Assembly: GCF_011393025.1 (NCBI RefSeq) | Contig: NZ_JAAOEO010000013.1 | Span: forward strand, 1 to 64,000 | DNA: 64,000 nt | Direction: 5' to 3' | DNA from: Neobacillus terrae | GTDB lineage: Bacteria; Bacillota; Bacilli; Bacillales; Cytobacillaceae | Shown: in pieces, positions 51,951 to 60,698 of the stretch | Layout of the letters: each line of letters begins with the position of its first letter | Position numbering within the stretch: the stretch's first letter is position 1 | Position numbers and translations under genes: made by a program | The notes under the pieces: generated by a model | The model's input: the letters and a program-made list of their open reading frames with translations, nothing else | Told to the model about the DNA's origin: nothing | Database searches by the model: none

Positions 51951-51985
51951 AAAAGCCCCTTTTTAAATCCAGTTTGGGGCTTTTT
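51951..51985 (+). terminator. Terminator of the unknown gene pair
   Basis: AAAAGCCCC pairs with GGGGCTTTTT across a 16-base loop, immediately after the stop codon. Confidence 0.75.
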
Positions 51986-52028
51986 CGTATTAGATTTGAG
52001 TTTGAATTTTTTGGCTTTTTTTTAGACA

Positions 52029-52048
52029 ATATGCACATATGAGCATAT
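52029..52048 (+). promoter_or_regulatory. Candidate CzrA operator
   Basis: ATATGC and GCATAT form an inverted repeat around ACATATGA, 35 bases before czrA. The layout suits an ArsR/SmtB-family metal repressor. Confidence 0.55.
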
Positions 52049-52082
52049 ACTAATTTAGAGTATTTTATTGGAGGTTTCAAAT

Positions 52083-52412
52083 ATGGATGGGGATGAAAAG
52101 GGCTTTGAAAAGGCTAAAATAAAATCGTTAAATGAGGAGACTCTTTTTATAGTTTCCCAAACCTTTAAGGCATTAGCAGACAGTACAAGAATTAAAATCC
52201 TCTACTTATTATCCCAAAAGGAATGCTCGGTAAATGAGATTGCAGAGGAATTGGGACTGCACCAATCGACTGCTTCCCATCAATTAAGCTTTTTAAAAAA
52301 TCTTCGGCTTGTGAAGTTTAAGCGGGAAGGAAATACTGTTTATTATTCACATGACGACCAGCATATCCTGGATCTTCTGCAGCAAGCCATCGACCATGCA
52401 TGCCATAATTAA
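52083..52412 (+). CDS. czrA: ArsR/SmtB-family metal-sensing repressor (CzrA-like)
   Basis: The 109-residue winged-helix repressor senses Zn/Co through alpha-5 helix residues. Here DDQHILDLLQQAIDHACHN gives the alpha-5 D-x-H...H-x-x-H-like set. The recognition helix is LGLHQSTASHQLSFLKNLRLV. It lacks the N-terminal CVC motif of CadC. The ATG at 52083 follows GGAGG; a TTG five codons earlier overlaps that site. It lies just upstream of czcD. Confidence 0.88.
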   Translation: MDGDEKGFEKAKIKSLNEETLFIVSQTFKALADSTRIKILYLLSQKECSVNEIAEELGLHQSTASHQLSFLKNLRLVKFKREGNTVYYSHDDQHILDLLQQAIDHACHN

Positions 52413-52432
52413 TTTTATAGGAGTGATTTTTC

Positions 52433-53350
52433 ATGTCGCATAATCATAATCATGGGGGGCATGGACATAACCATGAACCGGGAAATTACGGATTAGCATT
52501 CGGGGGCGGGATCATCCTGAATACCGTGTTCATTATTATAGAAGTTGTTTATGGAGTTATTGGTGACTCTTTGGCACTGCTTGCAGATGCAGGACATAAT
52601 TTGAGCGATGTCCTCGGTCTGGGAATTGCCTGGATTGCCGTTTGGCTTGGCAAAAAAGGACCATCAGAAAAAAGGACCTATGGATTTAAAAGAAGTTCCA
52701 TTTTAGCGGCTTTATTCAATGCGGTTTTCCTCCTAGTCGCTTTAGGTGCCATTGCATGGGAAGCCATACAGCGTTTCTCCTCTCCTCAGCCGGTTGAAGG
52801 GAAAACTGTCATCATTGTCGCCATAATTGGGATTATAATTAACACTATTACTGCATTGCTCTTTATGTCGGGACGGAAGAACGATATAAATATCAGAGGC
52901 GCATTTATGCATATGGCAGCAGATGCCCTCGTATCCCTCGGTGTTGTGGTGGCCGGTTTTATCATTTTATGGACAGGTTGGGAATGGCTCGATCCGACTG
53001 TCAGTCTGGTGATTGTCATTGTCATTTTCTTTGGAACATGGAGTCTCTTAAAAGAATCCCTTAATCTTTCCCTTGATGCTGTTCCTGAAGGAATCGACAT
53101 TAAGGCGATTAAAAGTTATCTTTGTGAAATACCGACTGTTCTGGAAGTTCACGATTTGCATGCTTGGGGAATGAGTACTACAGAAGCGATCATGACAGCA
53201 CATATCGTTCGTTCCTCTATAGAAGATAACGATGAATTGCTTAAAAGGATAACCAAAGAGCTCCATGATCAATTTGGTATTGAACATACTACCATTCAAA
53301 TTGAAAAAGGAACATTCAACTGTTCCCAGCAGCCCGATACCACCATCTAA
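52433..53350 (+). CDS. czcD: Cation diffusion facilitator, zinc/cobalt/cadmium efflux (CzcD-like)
   Basis: The 305-residue exporter swaps cytosolic Zn, Co or Cd for protons or potassium. It has a His-rich N-terminus (HNHNHGGHGHNHE), six membrane helices, the zinc site LLADAGHNLSDVLGL (about 49-63) and HMAADALVSLGVV in helix V. A C-terminal cytosolic domain with EVHDLHAWGM completes it. It follows czrA by 20 bases, and a terminator closes the unit. Confidence 0.94.
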   Translation: MSHNHNHGGHGHNHEPGNYGLAFGGGIILNTVFIIIEVVYGVIGDSLALLADAGHNLSDVLGLGIAWIAVWLGKKGPSEKRTYGFKRSSILAALFNAVFLLVALGAIAWEAIQRFSSPQPVEGKTVIIVAIIGIIINTITALLFMSGRKNDINIRGAFMHMAADALVSLGVVVAGFIILWTGWEWLDPTVSLVIVIVIFFGTWSLLKESLNLSLDAVPEGIDIKAIKSYLCEIPTVLEVHDLHAWGMSTTEAIMTAHIVRSSIEDNDELLKRITKELHDQFGIEHTTIQIEKGTFNCSQQPDTTI

Positions 53351-53358
53351 ATTACAAA

Positions 53359-53396
53359 AACAGCAATCCATAACCAGGATTGCTGTTAGTTTTTTC
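53359..53396 (+). terminator. Terminator of czrA-czcD
   Basis: An 11-bp stem (AACAGCAATCC with GGATTGCTGTT) is followed by AGTTTTTTC. Confidence 0.9.
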
Positions 53397-53582
53397 TTAA
53401 GATTATTTTACGATTCATTCCCCGAAACATTATATTTTGGTCTTCCAGCAGGGGTAAACTGATATCCCACTTTCCTATGGAGAGATTCAACTGGAATGCC
53501 AATATACGTTCCTAAAAGGCTTATTAATGAACGAACCATCCTTATAAGAGGAAAAGCTTTTTCCCTTGCCGAGCATATCCAT

Positions 53583-55700
53583 TTATTTTTCCCTTACTTT
53601 TAACAGCCGCAAACCGTTTAAAGTGACAAGGAGAGTTGTGCCCATGTCTGCAAAGATGGCAATCCACAGGGTAAGCCATCCAGGAATCACAAGTAAGAGA
53701 GCAATCAGCTTGATAACAAGAGAGAAGGTTATATTTTGCTTTATGATTGTTAGGGTTTTTCTGCTTAATTTTATCGTAAAAGGAAGCTTTCGCAGGTCAT
53801 CATTCATGAGTACAATGTCTGCTGTTTCGAGTGCGGTATCCGACCCGGCACCGCCCATGGCAATCCCTATTGCTGCAGTGGCAAGTGCCGGAGCATCATT
53901 GACTCCGTCTCCTACCATGGCCACAGTGCCATAATCCCTTTGCAGTTCTTTGATAAAATGAAGCTTATCCTGCGGCAGAAGTTCAGCTTTTACATCTGTC
54001 ATACCGACTGTTTTTCCAATTGCCTCCGCAGCCGCATGATTGTCTCCAGTAAGCAGAATGGTTTTTTCGATCCCCTGATTATAAAGGTGTGAAACAACCT
54101 CTTTGCTCGTGCTGCGGACTTCATCTGCAACAGCTGCAACCGCAAGAACTTCTTCGCGGTCCGCAATAGCCATCACAGTTTTCCCATCCTTTTGCAGGCG
54201 CAGGAATTCGTCCCGAATGATAGGAAGGATAATATCTGGTGCTTTCTTTTCAATCATTTTTAAATTACCAACAAAATATTGCGTGCCGTCTACACTTCCG
54301 GCAATCCCCATTCCAAGGGTTGAAGTAAACTCTTCAACCGAGAAGTCAGGAGCTTTTTCCGCAAATTTAATGATGGCAGAGGCAAGCGGATGCTTGGCAC
54401 GGCTCTCCAGCGCTGCCATAACAGCGAGGATATGATCGCGGTTTTTTCTTTTTCCAAAAGTAATAAAATCTGTTACCACTGGGATACCTTTTGTCAGGGT
54501 GCCAGTTTTATCAAAGGCGATCGCTTTTAAGGCTCCTGCTTCCTCCAGATAGTTCCCACCTTTAATCAACACACCGTTTCGGGCTGCATTGCCGATAGCG
54601 GTGACGATCGAAACCGGGGTGGAAACCACCAGGGCGCAAGGACAGCCGACGACGAGAACGGCAAGACCCTGATAAATCCACGCGCTCCAATCTCCATGAA
54701 ATAGCAGTGGAGGAATGATAGCGACTAGTGCCGCAATGATCATGATCGCCGGTGTATAGTATTGTGCAAACCGATCGACAAAGCGCTGGGAAGGAGCCTT
54801 TTCACCTTGGGCCTCTTCGACAAGGTGGATAATTTTTGCAATAGTTGTGTCTTCTGCAATTTTGGTAACTTTGATTTTAAGCAGTCCTTCTCCGTTAAGG
54901 GTTCCGGCAAAAACCTCATCACTCTCTGCTTTAGCTGCAGGGACTGATTCACCGGTGATGGCAGCCTGATTGACAGCTGAATTCCCTTCTATTACAAGTC
55001 CGTCCATAGCAATCAGCTGGCCGGGCTTTACCAGCATAATATCTCCAATTTCAATATCCTCGGTTTGAAGAATTACTTCTTTGCCGTTCTTTATGATGAT
55101 TGCTTCCTTTGGGGCCATTTCCATTAAAGAGCTTATAGAATGGCGCGCTTTGTCCATGGAATAGCGTTCGAGCGCTTCACTGATAGCGAAGAGGATAACC
55201 ACAACAGCACCTTCGCTCCACTGGCCAATCAGCGCAGCCCCGATAATGGCAAGTGTCATGAGAGTCCGCATATCAAATTGCAGTTTAGCTAGATTTCTCA
55301 GCCCAGTTTTGAAAAGAGGATAGCCACCAATTAAAATACTTGCAGCAAATGAAAGGATTCCGGGAAGGCTTTTCTCACCCGCTAAATATCCGAGAATAAT
55401 AAGTAAAAAAGATATTTCGAGCAGAAAATACTTTTTCCAAAAAGGGACTTTGACAGTCGGACGCTGCTCCCCTTTTTCCGGCTGGATGACGAGCTTTTCA
55501 AAAGCTCCCGCTTCCTCCAGCTGTTTGATTTCTGTATTTCCGTATACCGTGAGTTTGGCAGCGCCAAAATTCACTTTTGCATCCAAAACACCATCCAGGT
55601 GTTTCACGTTCTTTTCGAACGTTGCAGCACAGCCTGCTCAGGACAAGCCTTGAACTCGGTATACTTGTTTTTCTGAAGCTTGAGAGTTTGCTATAGACAT
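53583..55700 (-). CDS. cadA: Cadmium/zinc-transporting P-type ATPase CadA with an in-frame UGA at codon 21
   Basis: CadA exports Cd, Zn and Pb using ATP. Read from the ATG at 55700 (after GAGGTGACCTC) the frame is 706 codons, matching the B. subtilis length of about 702. It contains CPC in VGCPCALVVS, DKTGTLTKG (phosphorylated Asp) and GDGVNDAPAL. Six to eight membrane helices are present. Codon 21 (55640-55638) is UGA, exactly where the N-terminal metal-binding motif GLSCxxC has its first Cys: GLS-UGA-AGCAATFEKN. The second Cys is kept and the frame continues intact on both sides. If UGA stops translation, a restart at the GTG at 55607 would give a 674-residue pump without the metal-binding domain, but with no good Shine-Dalgarno sequence. 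cadC lies 4 bases upstream. Confidence 0.85.
55606..55622 (-). other. Stem-loop downstream of the cadA UGA (bacterial SECIS-like geometry)
   Basis: ACGUUC-GAAAA-GAACGU forms a perfect 6-bp stem with G as the first loop base. The loop begins about 21 nt after the UGA, within the range described for bacterial SECIS elements. The bases also encode the conserved TFEKNV, so the fold may be fortuitous. Confidence 0.35.
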
Positions 55701-55704
55701 GAGG

Positions 55705-56091
55705 TCACCTCTTTTCAACCGGCTCTGCCCGGCCGCTTAATTCCTGTTGATGGGTAAATGCCAGGTGAATCAGCTGTTTAACATGATCGTCATCTAGTGA
55801 GTAAAAAACAAGCTTGCCTTCTTTACGGTATTTTGCCAGCCCCAGACTTTTTAAATGTCTGAGGTGATGCGACGCAGTTGCTGTTGTTGCACCAGCGATA
55901 CTCGCAACATCGCAAACGCAAAGCTCTTCCTCTATTGTGAGGGAGTACGCTATTTTCATTCGGGTTTCATCTGATAAAGCTTTAAAAATTTTGGAAACGT
56001 TACTAATATTATTAGGCTTTAGCAGCTTTTGAATGCGCTCAACCTTGTCAGTATCAACGCAAGTAACCTCGCATACATCGTGTTCCTTCAT
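55705..56091 (-). CDS. cadC: ArsR-family cadmium/lead repressor CadC
   Basis: CadC represses cadA until Cd, Pb or Zn binds. The protein of about 128 residues has the metal motif ELCVCD (the CVC pair) in the recognition region, an N-terminal Cys-containing arm (HDVCEVTC) and the winged-helix motif GATTATASHHLRHLKSLGLA. The ATG at 56091 follows GGGTGA; a GTG four codons earlier is possible. Two operator palindromes lie directly upstream. Operon cadC-cadA. Confidence 0.92.
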   Translation of the reverse strand: MKEHDVCEVTCVDTDKVERIQKLLKPNNISNVSKIFKALSDETRMKIAYSLTIEEELCVCDVASIAGATTATASHHLRHLKSLGLAKYRKEGKLVFYSLDDDHVKQLIHLAFTHQQELSGRAEPVEKR

Positions 56092-56105
56092 TTTTTCACC
56101 CACTT

Positions 56106-56152
56106 ATTCAAATGTTCGTTTGAATATATCTTATTCAAATCAACGTTTGAAT
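56106..56152 (-). promoter_or_regulatory. Tandem CadC operators
   Basis: Two 20-bp palindromes, ATTCAAATGTTCGTTTGAAT (56106-56125) and ATTCAAATCAACGTTTGAAT (56133-56152), are 27 bases apart start to start. They resemble the S. aureus CadC site. They lie between cadC and the divergent yqjF-like gene. Confidence 0.85.
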
Positions 56153-56235
56153 GTCAATCGTGAGTGGCCAAATGTTTTAAAAAATACGATGAGAGTAAAT
56201 GTAGAGATAAGTATATTATGAAAGGATGTTGTTTT

Positions 56236-57018
56236 GTGGAAGAAAACGGACGTTCCTATCCTCTCCCTGAAACCCCATGGATTATGACGCAAACCTGGGA
56301 AAACTTATTGTTTATCCATTGGCCGGTATCAGCAGAAAGCTTAAGAAATCTTATTCCTGAAGAGCTGGAGCTGGAAACCTACAATGGCACCGCATGGATT
56401 GGAATTATCCCTTTTCAGGTCAATAGCCAGCGCGTAAGGAAGGTGCCTGAAATTCCGCTTTTTAACGAGTATTTGGAGCTGAATGTGCGGACGTATATAA
56501 AACATAATGGGGTAAAAGGGATATTCTTTTTTTCACTGGACGCCAGTCATCCCCTTGCAGTCCTGGGGGCAAGGATCCTTTCCCTTCCTTATAAAAATGC
56601 ATCCATGGACTTTGAGAAAAAAGAGGATAAGGTTCACTTTGAAAGCAAACGCGTTTTGAGCACAGATACTCCCGCCAACTTTAAGGCGGTCTACAGGCCT
56701 GTATCACCTCCTGAAGAGTCGGTGCCGGACAGTCTTGAGCAATTTCTATATGAACGGTACGTCTTATTTACAAAAGGCGCCTATGAAATATTGCGAGGAG
56801 ACATCCTGCACGAACCATGGGAGGTAAGCAAAGCCTCGCTAGAGATTCAGGAGAATTCCATGTCTCCCGTTGAACTCCCAAGTCAGGAACCACTCGTCCA
56901 CTTTTGTCCCTCGAAAACTGTTTTTTCTGGCCATTTCAGAAGGCGTAGAAAACGTATCCAGATTAGGGAAAAACAGTTGCGAATGAAGGGGAACTGCGTG
57001 GCCGAAATTCAACTCTGA
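56236..57018 (+). pseudogene. yqjF: DUF2071 (YqjF-like) protein with a C-terminal frameshift
   Basis: The protein belongs to DUF2071, an acetoacetate-decarboxylase-like fold of unknown role: WPVSAESLRNLIPEELELETYNGTAWIGIIPF and FNEYLELNVRTYIKHNGVKGIFFFSLDASHPLAV. The likely start is GTG at 56236 after AAAGGAT. Near the end the T-run 56921-56926 seems to have lost one T: with seven T the frame would read SKTVFFWPFQKA and stop at 56946-56948, as YqjF proteins end. The present frame instead runs on for about 30 Arg/Lys-rich residues. The core domain is intact, so some function may remain. Divergent from cadCA. Confidence 0.7.
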
Positions 57019-57060
57019 TAGGGAAAAAGAGAACGAAAGCTTGGACTTCGGGACGGAAAC

Positions 57061-57087
57061 AAAAAAAGAGCCTCAGTGGCTCTTTTT
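57061..57087 (-). terminator. Terminator of the MCP-cheX unit
   Basis: AAAGAGCCACTG and CAGTGGCTC-type pairing (57065-57084) is followed by TTTTTTTG on the minus strand. Confidence 0.75.
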
Positions 57088-57092
57088 GTTTT

Positions 57093-57548
57093 CTAAGCTT
57101 CGGCAATGGATAATAAAAAGGACATTTCTCCGGCACCGCTTACATTGATAGGCAGTTCGACCGGGTTTTTAATGTTGTGGAGCGTTGTTTTTCCTTCGAT
57201 AACAGTAGGCGGGGTAATATCCATTGATATTCCCTGCTGTGAGGCAAAGGTTGTCATATTTCCTGCCAGCATATTGCCAAGCTCTCCGGTAAATGAAAAG
57301 AGCATTTCTCCCTCAACCTTCATTCCAAACATGCTATTAGCAATCTCTCCAAAAGTTGAAGGCTCTGCTTTTAAAATCAACTGGCCCTTGCACTCCCCCG
57401 TCATCCCAATTAATACACCCAGATGGGAAGTGACTTCATTTGTCTGGGCCATTTTGGGCTTTTTTATCTCCACCTCAAGCGGGATAACCGCTTTAATGGA
57501 GTGAATAGCAGAATTTAATAGCTTTGTAATCATGGTTGCATTGCTCAT
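57093..57548 (-). CDS. cheX: CheX-like CheY-P phosphatase
   Basis: CheX/CheC/FliY proteins dephosphorylate CheY-P to reset flagellar signalling. The 151-residue protein has the single active-site set E-x-x-N in FTGELGNMLAGNM (about 86-98) and the CheX fold pattern. B. subtilis itself uses CheC and FliY. GGAGTG precedes the ATG. It lies 29 bases after an MCP gene on the same strand, so both are probably cotranscribed from the sigma-D site at 59102. Confidence 0.85.
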   Translation of the reverse strand: MSNATMITKLLNSAIHSIKAVIPLEVEIKKPKMAQTNEVTSHLGVLIGMTGECKGQLILKAEPSTFGEIANSMFGMKVEGEMLFSFTGELGNMLAGNMTTFASQQGISMDITPPTVIEGKTTLHNIKNPVELPINVSGAGEMSFLLSIAEA

Positions 57549-57577
57549 TGTTTTGTTTTCACTCCATTATGACTATA

Positions 57578-59056
57578 TTATTCTTCACGAAAAGTATCTT
57601 TTATTTTTTCTGCACTATTTGATAAATCATCCATATAAGCGGCGATTTGAACATTATCATCGCTGATTGTTTCAATAGTAGCACTCATTTCCTCAAGACC
57701 TGCAGAGGATTGTTCAACAATCGCAGCCAATTCATTAGTGGAAATTTCAACATCGGAAGCTTTTGTTTTTACATCCTTAACAAGACTTTCGAAGCTTTGG
57801 AACTTGCTGTTCAGCTCGAGAACTGTCTCATTTAGCTGGTCAAAAAATGCCGCCACATCATTGGTGGTGCCAAGGCTTTCATTAAACTTCTTCTCACTCT
57901 GGGACATTTTTTCAAGTGCAGTGATATTTGTCTGATTGACCTCCGCTAAATTGCGGGTGATATTTTCTGTAGTTAAATTAGTTGTTTCAGCTAGTTTACG
58001 GATTTCCTCCGCCACTACCGAGAACCCTCTTCCCGCCTCGCCTGCTCTTGCAGCCTCTATACTTGCATTTAAGGCAAGGAGATTAGTTTGGGACGTAATA
58101 TCTTTAATCGTATCGGCAAATCCGTTTGTCTCCTGGATCTTGCTTGTCAAGCTTTCAAATGTAGCATTAAGCTCTGTAATGATTTGCTTTAAATCATCCA
58201 TTACAGTCTGAAGTACATTCATTTTCTCTTCGCCATTTTGAGCAATAGCACGGGCAGTCGCCGTTTCCTGGAAAAGCTGGTCTGTAACGATTTCCATTTC
58301 GTTCATGGCAACTACAGCCGAACGGGAATTTCCTGCGATTGCCGAAACCTGTTCACTTTGGGACATGCTTCCAGAGGCTACTTCATTTACAGCCGTTTTC
58401 ATTTCAAGCTGTGCCCCGGTATTATGCTGGATTTGCTTATTAATACTGTCAATTCGCTCAGCCATTTGAGCAACTTCCTGCTCGAGCAGTACCTTTTGGG
58501 CCTGCTTCTCATCTCTGCTTTTTTCTGATTCTATTAGGAGGCCGCCAACCTGGACATTCTGCTCCTTATTAAATTTCACCAGCATAAACAAAGAGAGTCC
58601 GGTTAGAAGGTAAGTCAGCAGACCGCTTGGAAAAGCCAATCTAGTGGCCTCGTCAATAGCAAATATAAAGTTCACAATTAAAGTGACCAGTCCAAGGCTG
58701 GAACCCAGAACAAAAGTGGATGTGGTCAGCTGAATAACGGAATAAACCTGCAGGAACGCAATAATCTGGTAGTTGGGTACGTTTCCTCCTCCCACAACAA
58801 TTGTCAATATTGTACAGATATAAATGACGATGATGCTCAAATGTGGAAAGAGCTGATCTTTTTTCAAAATCTTTCCAAGGATAAAATAAAGACCTGCAAA
58901 GACAGCCATTTCTACACCATAAACCACTAGTTGAAAGGTTAAATGATTCATAATGTTATATCCCTCTCCAACAGCAAGGGATATTAAAAAGGTAACTAGC
59001 ATTACCAGATTCCGAGCCTTAAGGCTCTTAAATTTCATTTGTTTAATTTCATCCAT
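57578..59056 (-). CDS. Methyl-accepting chemotaxis protein without extracytoplasmic sensor loop
   Basis: The 492-residue receptor has about six membrane helices in residues 14-178 with only short loops and no HAMP domain. The coiled-coil signalling domain (about 190-492) has the conserved hairpin tip DITSQTNLLALNASIEAARAGEAGRGFSVVAEEIRKLA. Such a receptor would sense through its membrane part, for example membrane state or a hydrophobic ligand; this is inference. It is followed by cheX and preceded by a sigma-D promoter. Confidence 0.9.
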   Translation of the reverse strand: MDEIKQMKFKSLKARNLVMLVTFLISLAVGEGYNIMNHLTFQLVVYGVEMAVFAGLYFILGKILKKDQLFPHLSIIVIYICTILTIVVGGGNVPNYQIIAFLQVYSVIQLTTSTFVLGSSLGLVTLIVNFIFAIDEATRLAFPSGLLTYLLTGLSLFMLVKFNKEQNVQVGGLLIESEKSRDEKQAQKVLLEQEVAQMAERIDSINKQIQHNTGAQLEMKTAVNEVASGSMSQSEQVSAIAGNSRSAVVAMNEMEIVTDQLFQETATARAIAQNGEEKMNVLQTVMDDLKQIITELNATFESLTSKIQETNGFADTIKDITSQTNLLALNASIEAARAGEAGRGFSVVAEEIRKLAETTNLTTENITRNLAEVNQTNITALEKMSQSEKKFNESLGTTNDVAAFFDQLNETVLELNSKFQSFESLVKDVKTKASDVEISTNELAAIVEQSSAGLEEMSATIETISDDNVQIAAYMDDLSNSAEKIKDTFREE

Positions 59057-59101
59057 TGACAGCAGCCCCTTATATTTCTTTAACTAAATATCTCAATATA
59101 T

Positions 59102-59128
59102 ATATCGGCAGAAAATGTCGAAATTTTA
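59102..59128 (-). promoter_or_regulatory. Sigma-D (flagellar) promoter of MCP-cheX
   Basis: On the minus strand TAAA (59128-59125) and GCCGATAT (59109-59102) are separated by 15 bases, an exact match to the Bacillus sigma-D consensus. It lies about 45 bases upstream of the MCP start. Confidence 0.85.
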
Positions 59129-59146
59129 TTTGAAAATAAATATATT

Positions 59147-59179
59147 AAAAAGGGCCCTCACACTGAAGGACCCTTTTTT
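59147..59179 (-). terminator. Terminator of the second MCP gene
   Basis: AAAAAGGGTCC pairs with GGGCCCTTTTT on the minus strand, immediately after the stop of the MCP that ends at 59181. Confidence 0.7.
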
Positions 59180-59180
59180 G

Positions 59181-60434
59181 CTAGAGTTTGAATGTATTGA
59201 TTAATTTTTGCATGCTTTCAGCTCGTTCAGCCATCGAGGCGGCAGATGACGATATTTCCTGCATGGAAGCAACCTGCTCCTCTGTTGCTGCAAGCACACT
59301 TTGAGTTGCGTTACTAGAATCTGCTGCAACCTGGGAAATGCCGCTTATAGATTCCACTACTTGTGCTGTACCCTGGGAAATCTGCTGAAGTGCTGATGAA
59401 ACCTGGCTGATCTGTTCATTTACTCCATTCACTGATTCCTGAATCTCCGCAAAGGATTCACCAGCTTCACTCATTACACCCATACCTTCAGCTACTTCAT
59501 GCTGTACAGCACCCATATTTTGGACAACAGCTTCCGTTTCATTTTGAATTTGAGTCACAAGTTCGCTAATTTGCAGGGTTGCTTTCGCAGATTGCTCGGC
59601 GAGAGTACGAACTTCATTAGCAACTACCGCAAAACCTTTGCCCTGTTCTCCCGCTCTGGCAGCTTCAATCGCGGCATTCAAAGCAAGGAGATTTGTCTGG
59701 GCAGCGATTCCAGTAATGACTTCAATAATTTTTCCGATCTCCAGGGAACGCTGTCCAAGACCCTTAACAACATCGGATAATTGGTTAACATTTTGATGAA
59801 TGGAACTCATTTGCTGACCGGCAGTCTGGATGGAAGACGAACCATAATTTGCTTTTTCAAGAGAGCTTCCAATACTGTCGGTTACCTGCTCGGCACTTGC
59901 CGCAGCCTGTTTGAGCATGACGGACATTTCTGAAATAACATCAGATGTTCTGTAAACCCCGTTTACCTGGTTTTCTGTACCTGCTGCCACTTCTTCAACC
60001 GTATTGGAAATATACTCAGTTGCTTTAGTAGTTTGCTGTGCACCCTCTGATAGCTGCTGTGAGTGAAGGGTCATCTCGACTGATGCATCCTGGATTTCCT
60101 TTAAAACATTCGTCCAGGCCGAAGTTGCATTACTAAGGCTTTCAGCTACAGGCTTTAGCTCGCCAACCTTTTTACCTGCCAGGGATTGAGTCAGGTCTCC
60201 CTGCTCGAGGCTCTTGATAAAAGAACTAATGGTACTTATTGGCGCCACAAACCTTTTGTAGTTCATAACAGAAGACAGTACACCTACCAATGCACCCAGC
60301 ACCAATGTACTAGAAATGGTGTACCAAAAGGCAGCTCCCTCAAGTCCATTTCCGTAGGAGATTCCCAGGCCAATCAACAAAACAGCTGGTACGACTACTA
60401 ATAGCGTTCGGACCATATAGCTCATTAAGGTCAT
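59181..60434 (-). CDS. Methyl-accepting chemotaxis protein with HAMP domain
   Basis: The 417-residue receptor has two adjacent membrane helices (about 8-28 and 36-57) with almost no external loop, a HAMP-like linker (about 58-112) and a signalling domain. The latter has the tip IAAQTNLLALNAAIEAARAGEQGKGFAVVANEVRTLAEQ. It probably senses cytoplasmic or membrane state. GAGGGG precedes the ATG. The upstream leader has a TCGG/CCGA inverted repeat but no sigma-D match as clean as that of its neighbour. Confidence 0.9.
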   Translation of the reverse strand: MTLMSYMVRTLLVVVPAVLLIGLGISYGNGLEGAAFWYTISSTLVLGALVGVLSSVMNYKRFVAPISTISSFIKSLEQGDLTQSLAGKKVGELKPVAESLSNATSAWTNVLKEIQDASVEMTLHSQQLSEGAQQTTKATEYISNTVEEVAAGTENQVNGVYRTSDVISEMSVMLKQAAASAEQVTDSIGSSLEKANYGSSSIQTAGQQMSSIHQNVNQLSDVVKGLGQRSLEIGKIIEVITGIAAQTNLLALNAAIEAARAGEQGKGFAVVANEVRTLAEQSAKATLQISELVTQIQNETEAVVQNMGAVQHEVAEGMGVMSEAGESFAEIQESVNGVNEQISQVSSALQQISQGTAQVVESISGISQVAADSSNATQSVLAATEEQVASMQEISSSAASMAERAESMQKLINTFKL

Positions 60435-60698
60435 ATTTTTCCCCTCTTATTCTGTCGGTTCTTCCCGATATATGTAAGAAAATTGTAACCAAAATATACC
60501 TAATTTTCAATATATTTTTATTTGAGATATAATTTTTATTGGACTGTTTATCCAGGACTATTTTGTTATAACACCTGAAAATAGAACGAGTACATCGACA
60601 AGGTCTAGCGTTTATATAATTCACCCTTTACATTCAAAGTGTAGGAAAAAACGTTAGTGAAAGTTAAAATGGTATAAATAAATCAAATTGAGGTTAAT

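Noticed and set aside
53583..55607. CadA as a normal gene starting at GTG 55607
   Set aside because: The upstream sequence in the same frame has the ATG, the Shine-Dalgarno sequence and the conserved metal-binding domain, interrupted only by the UGA; the GTG has no convincing ribosome binding site.
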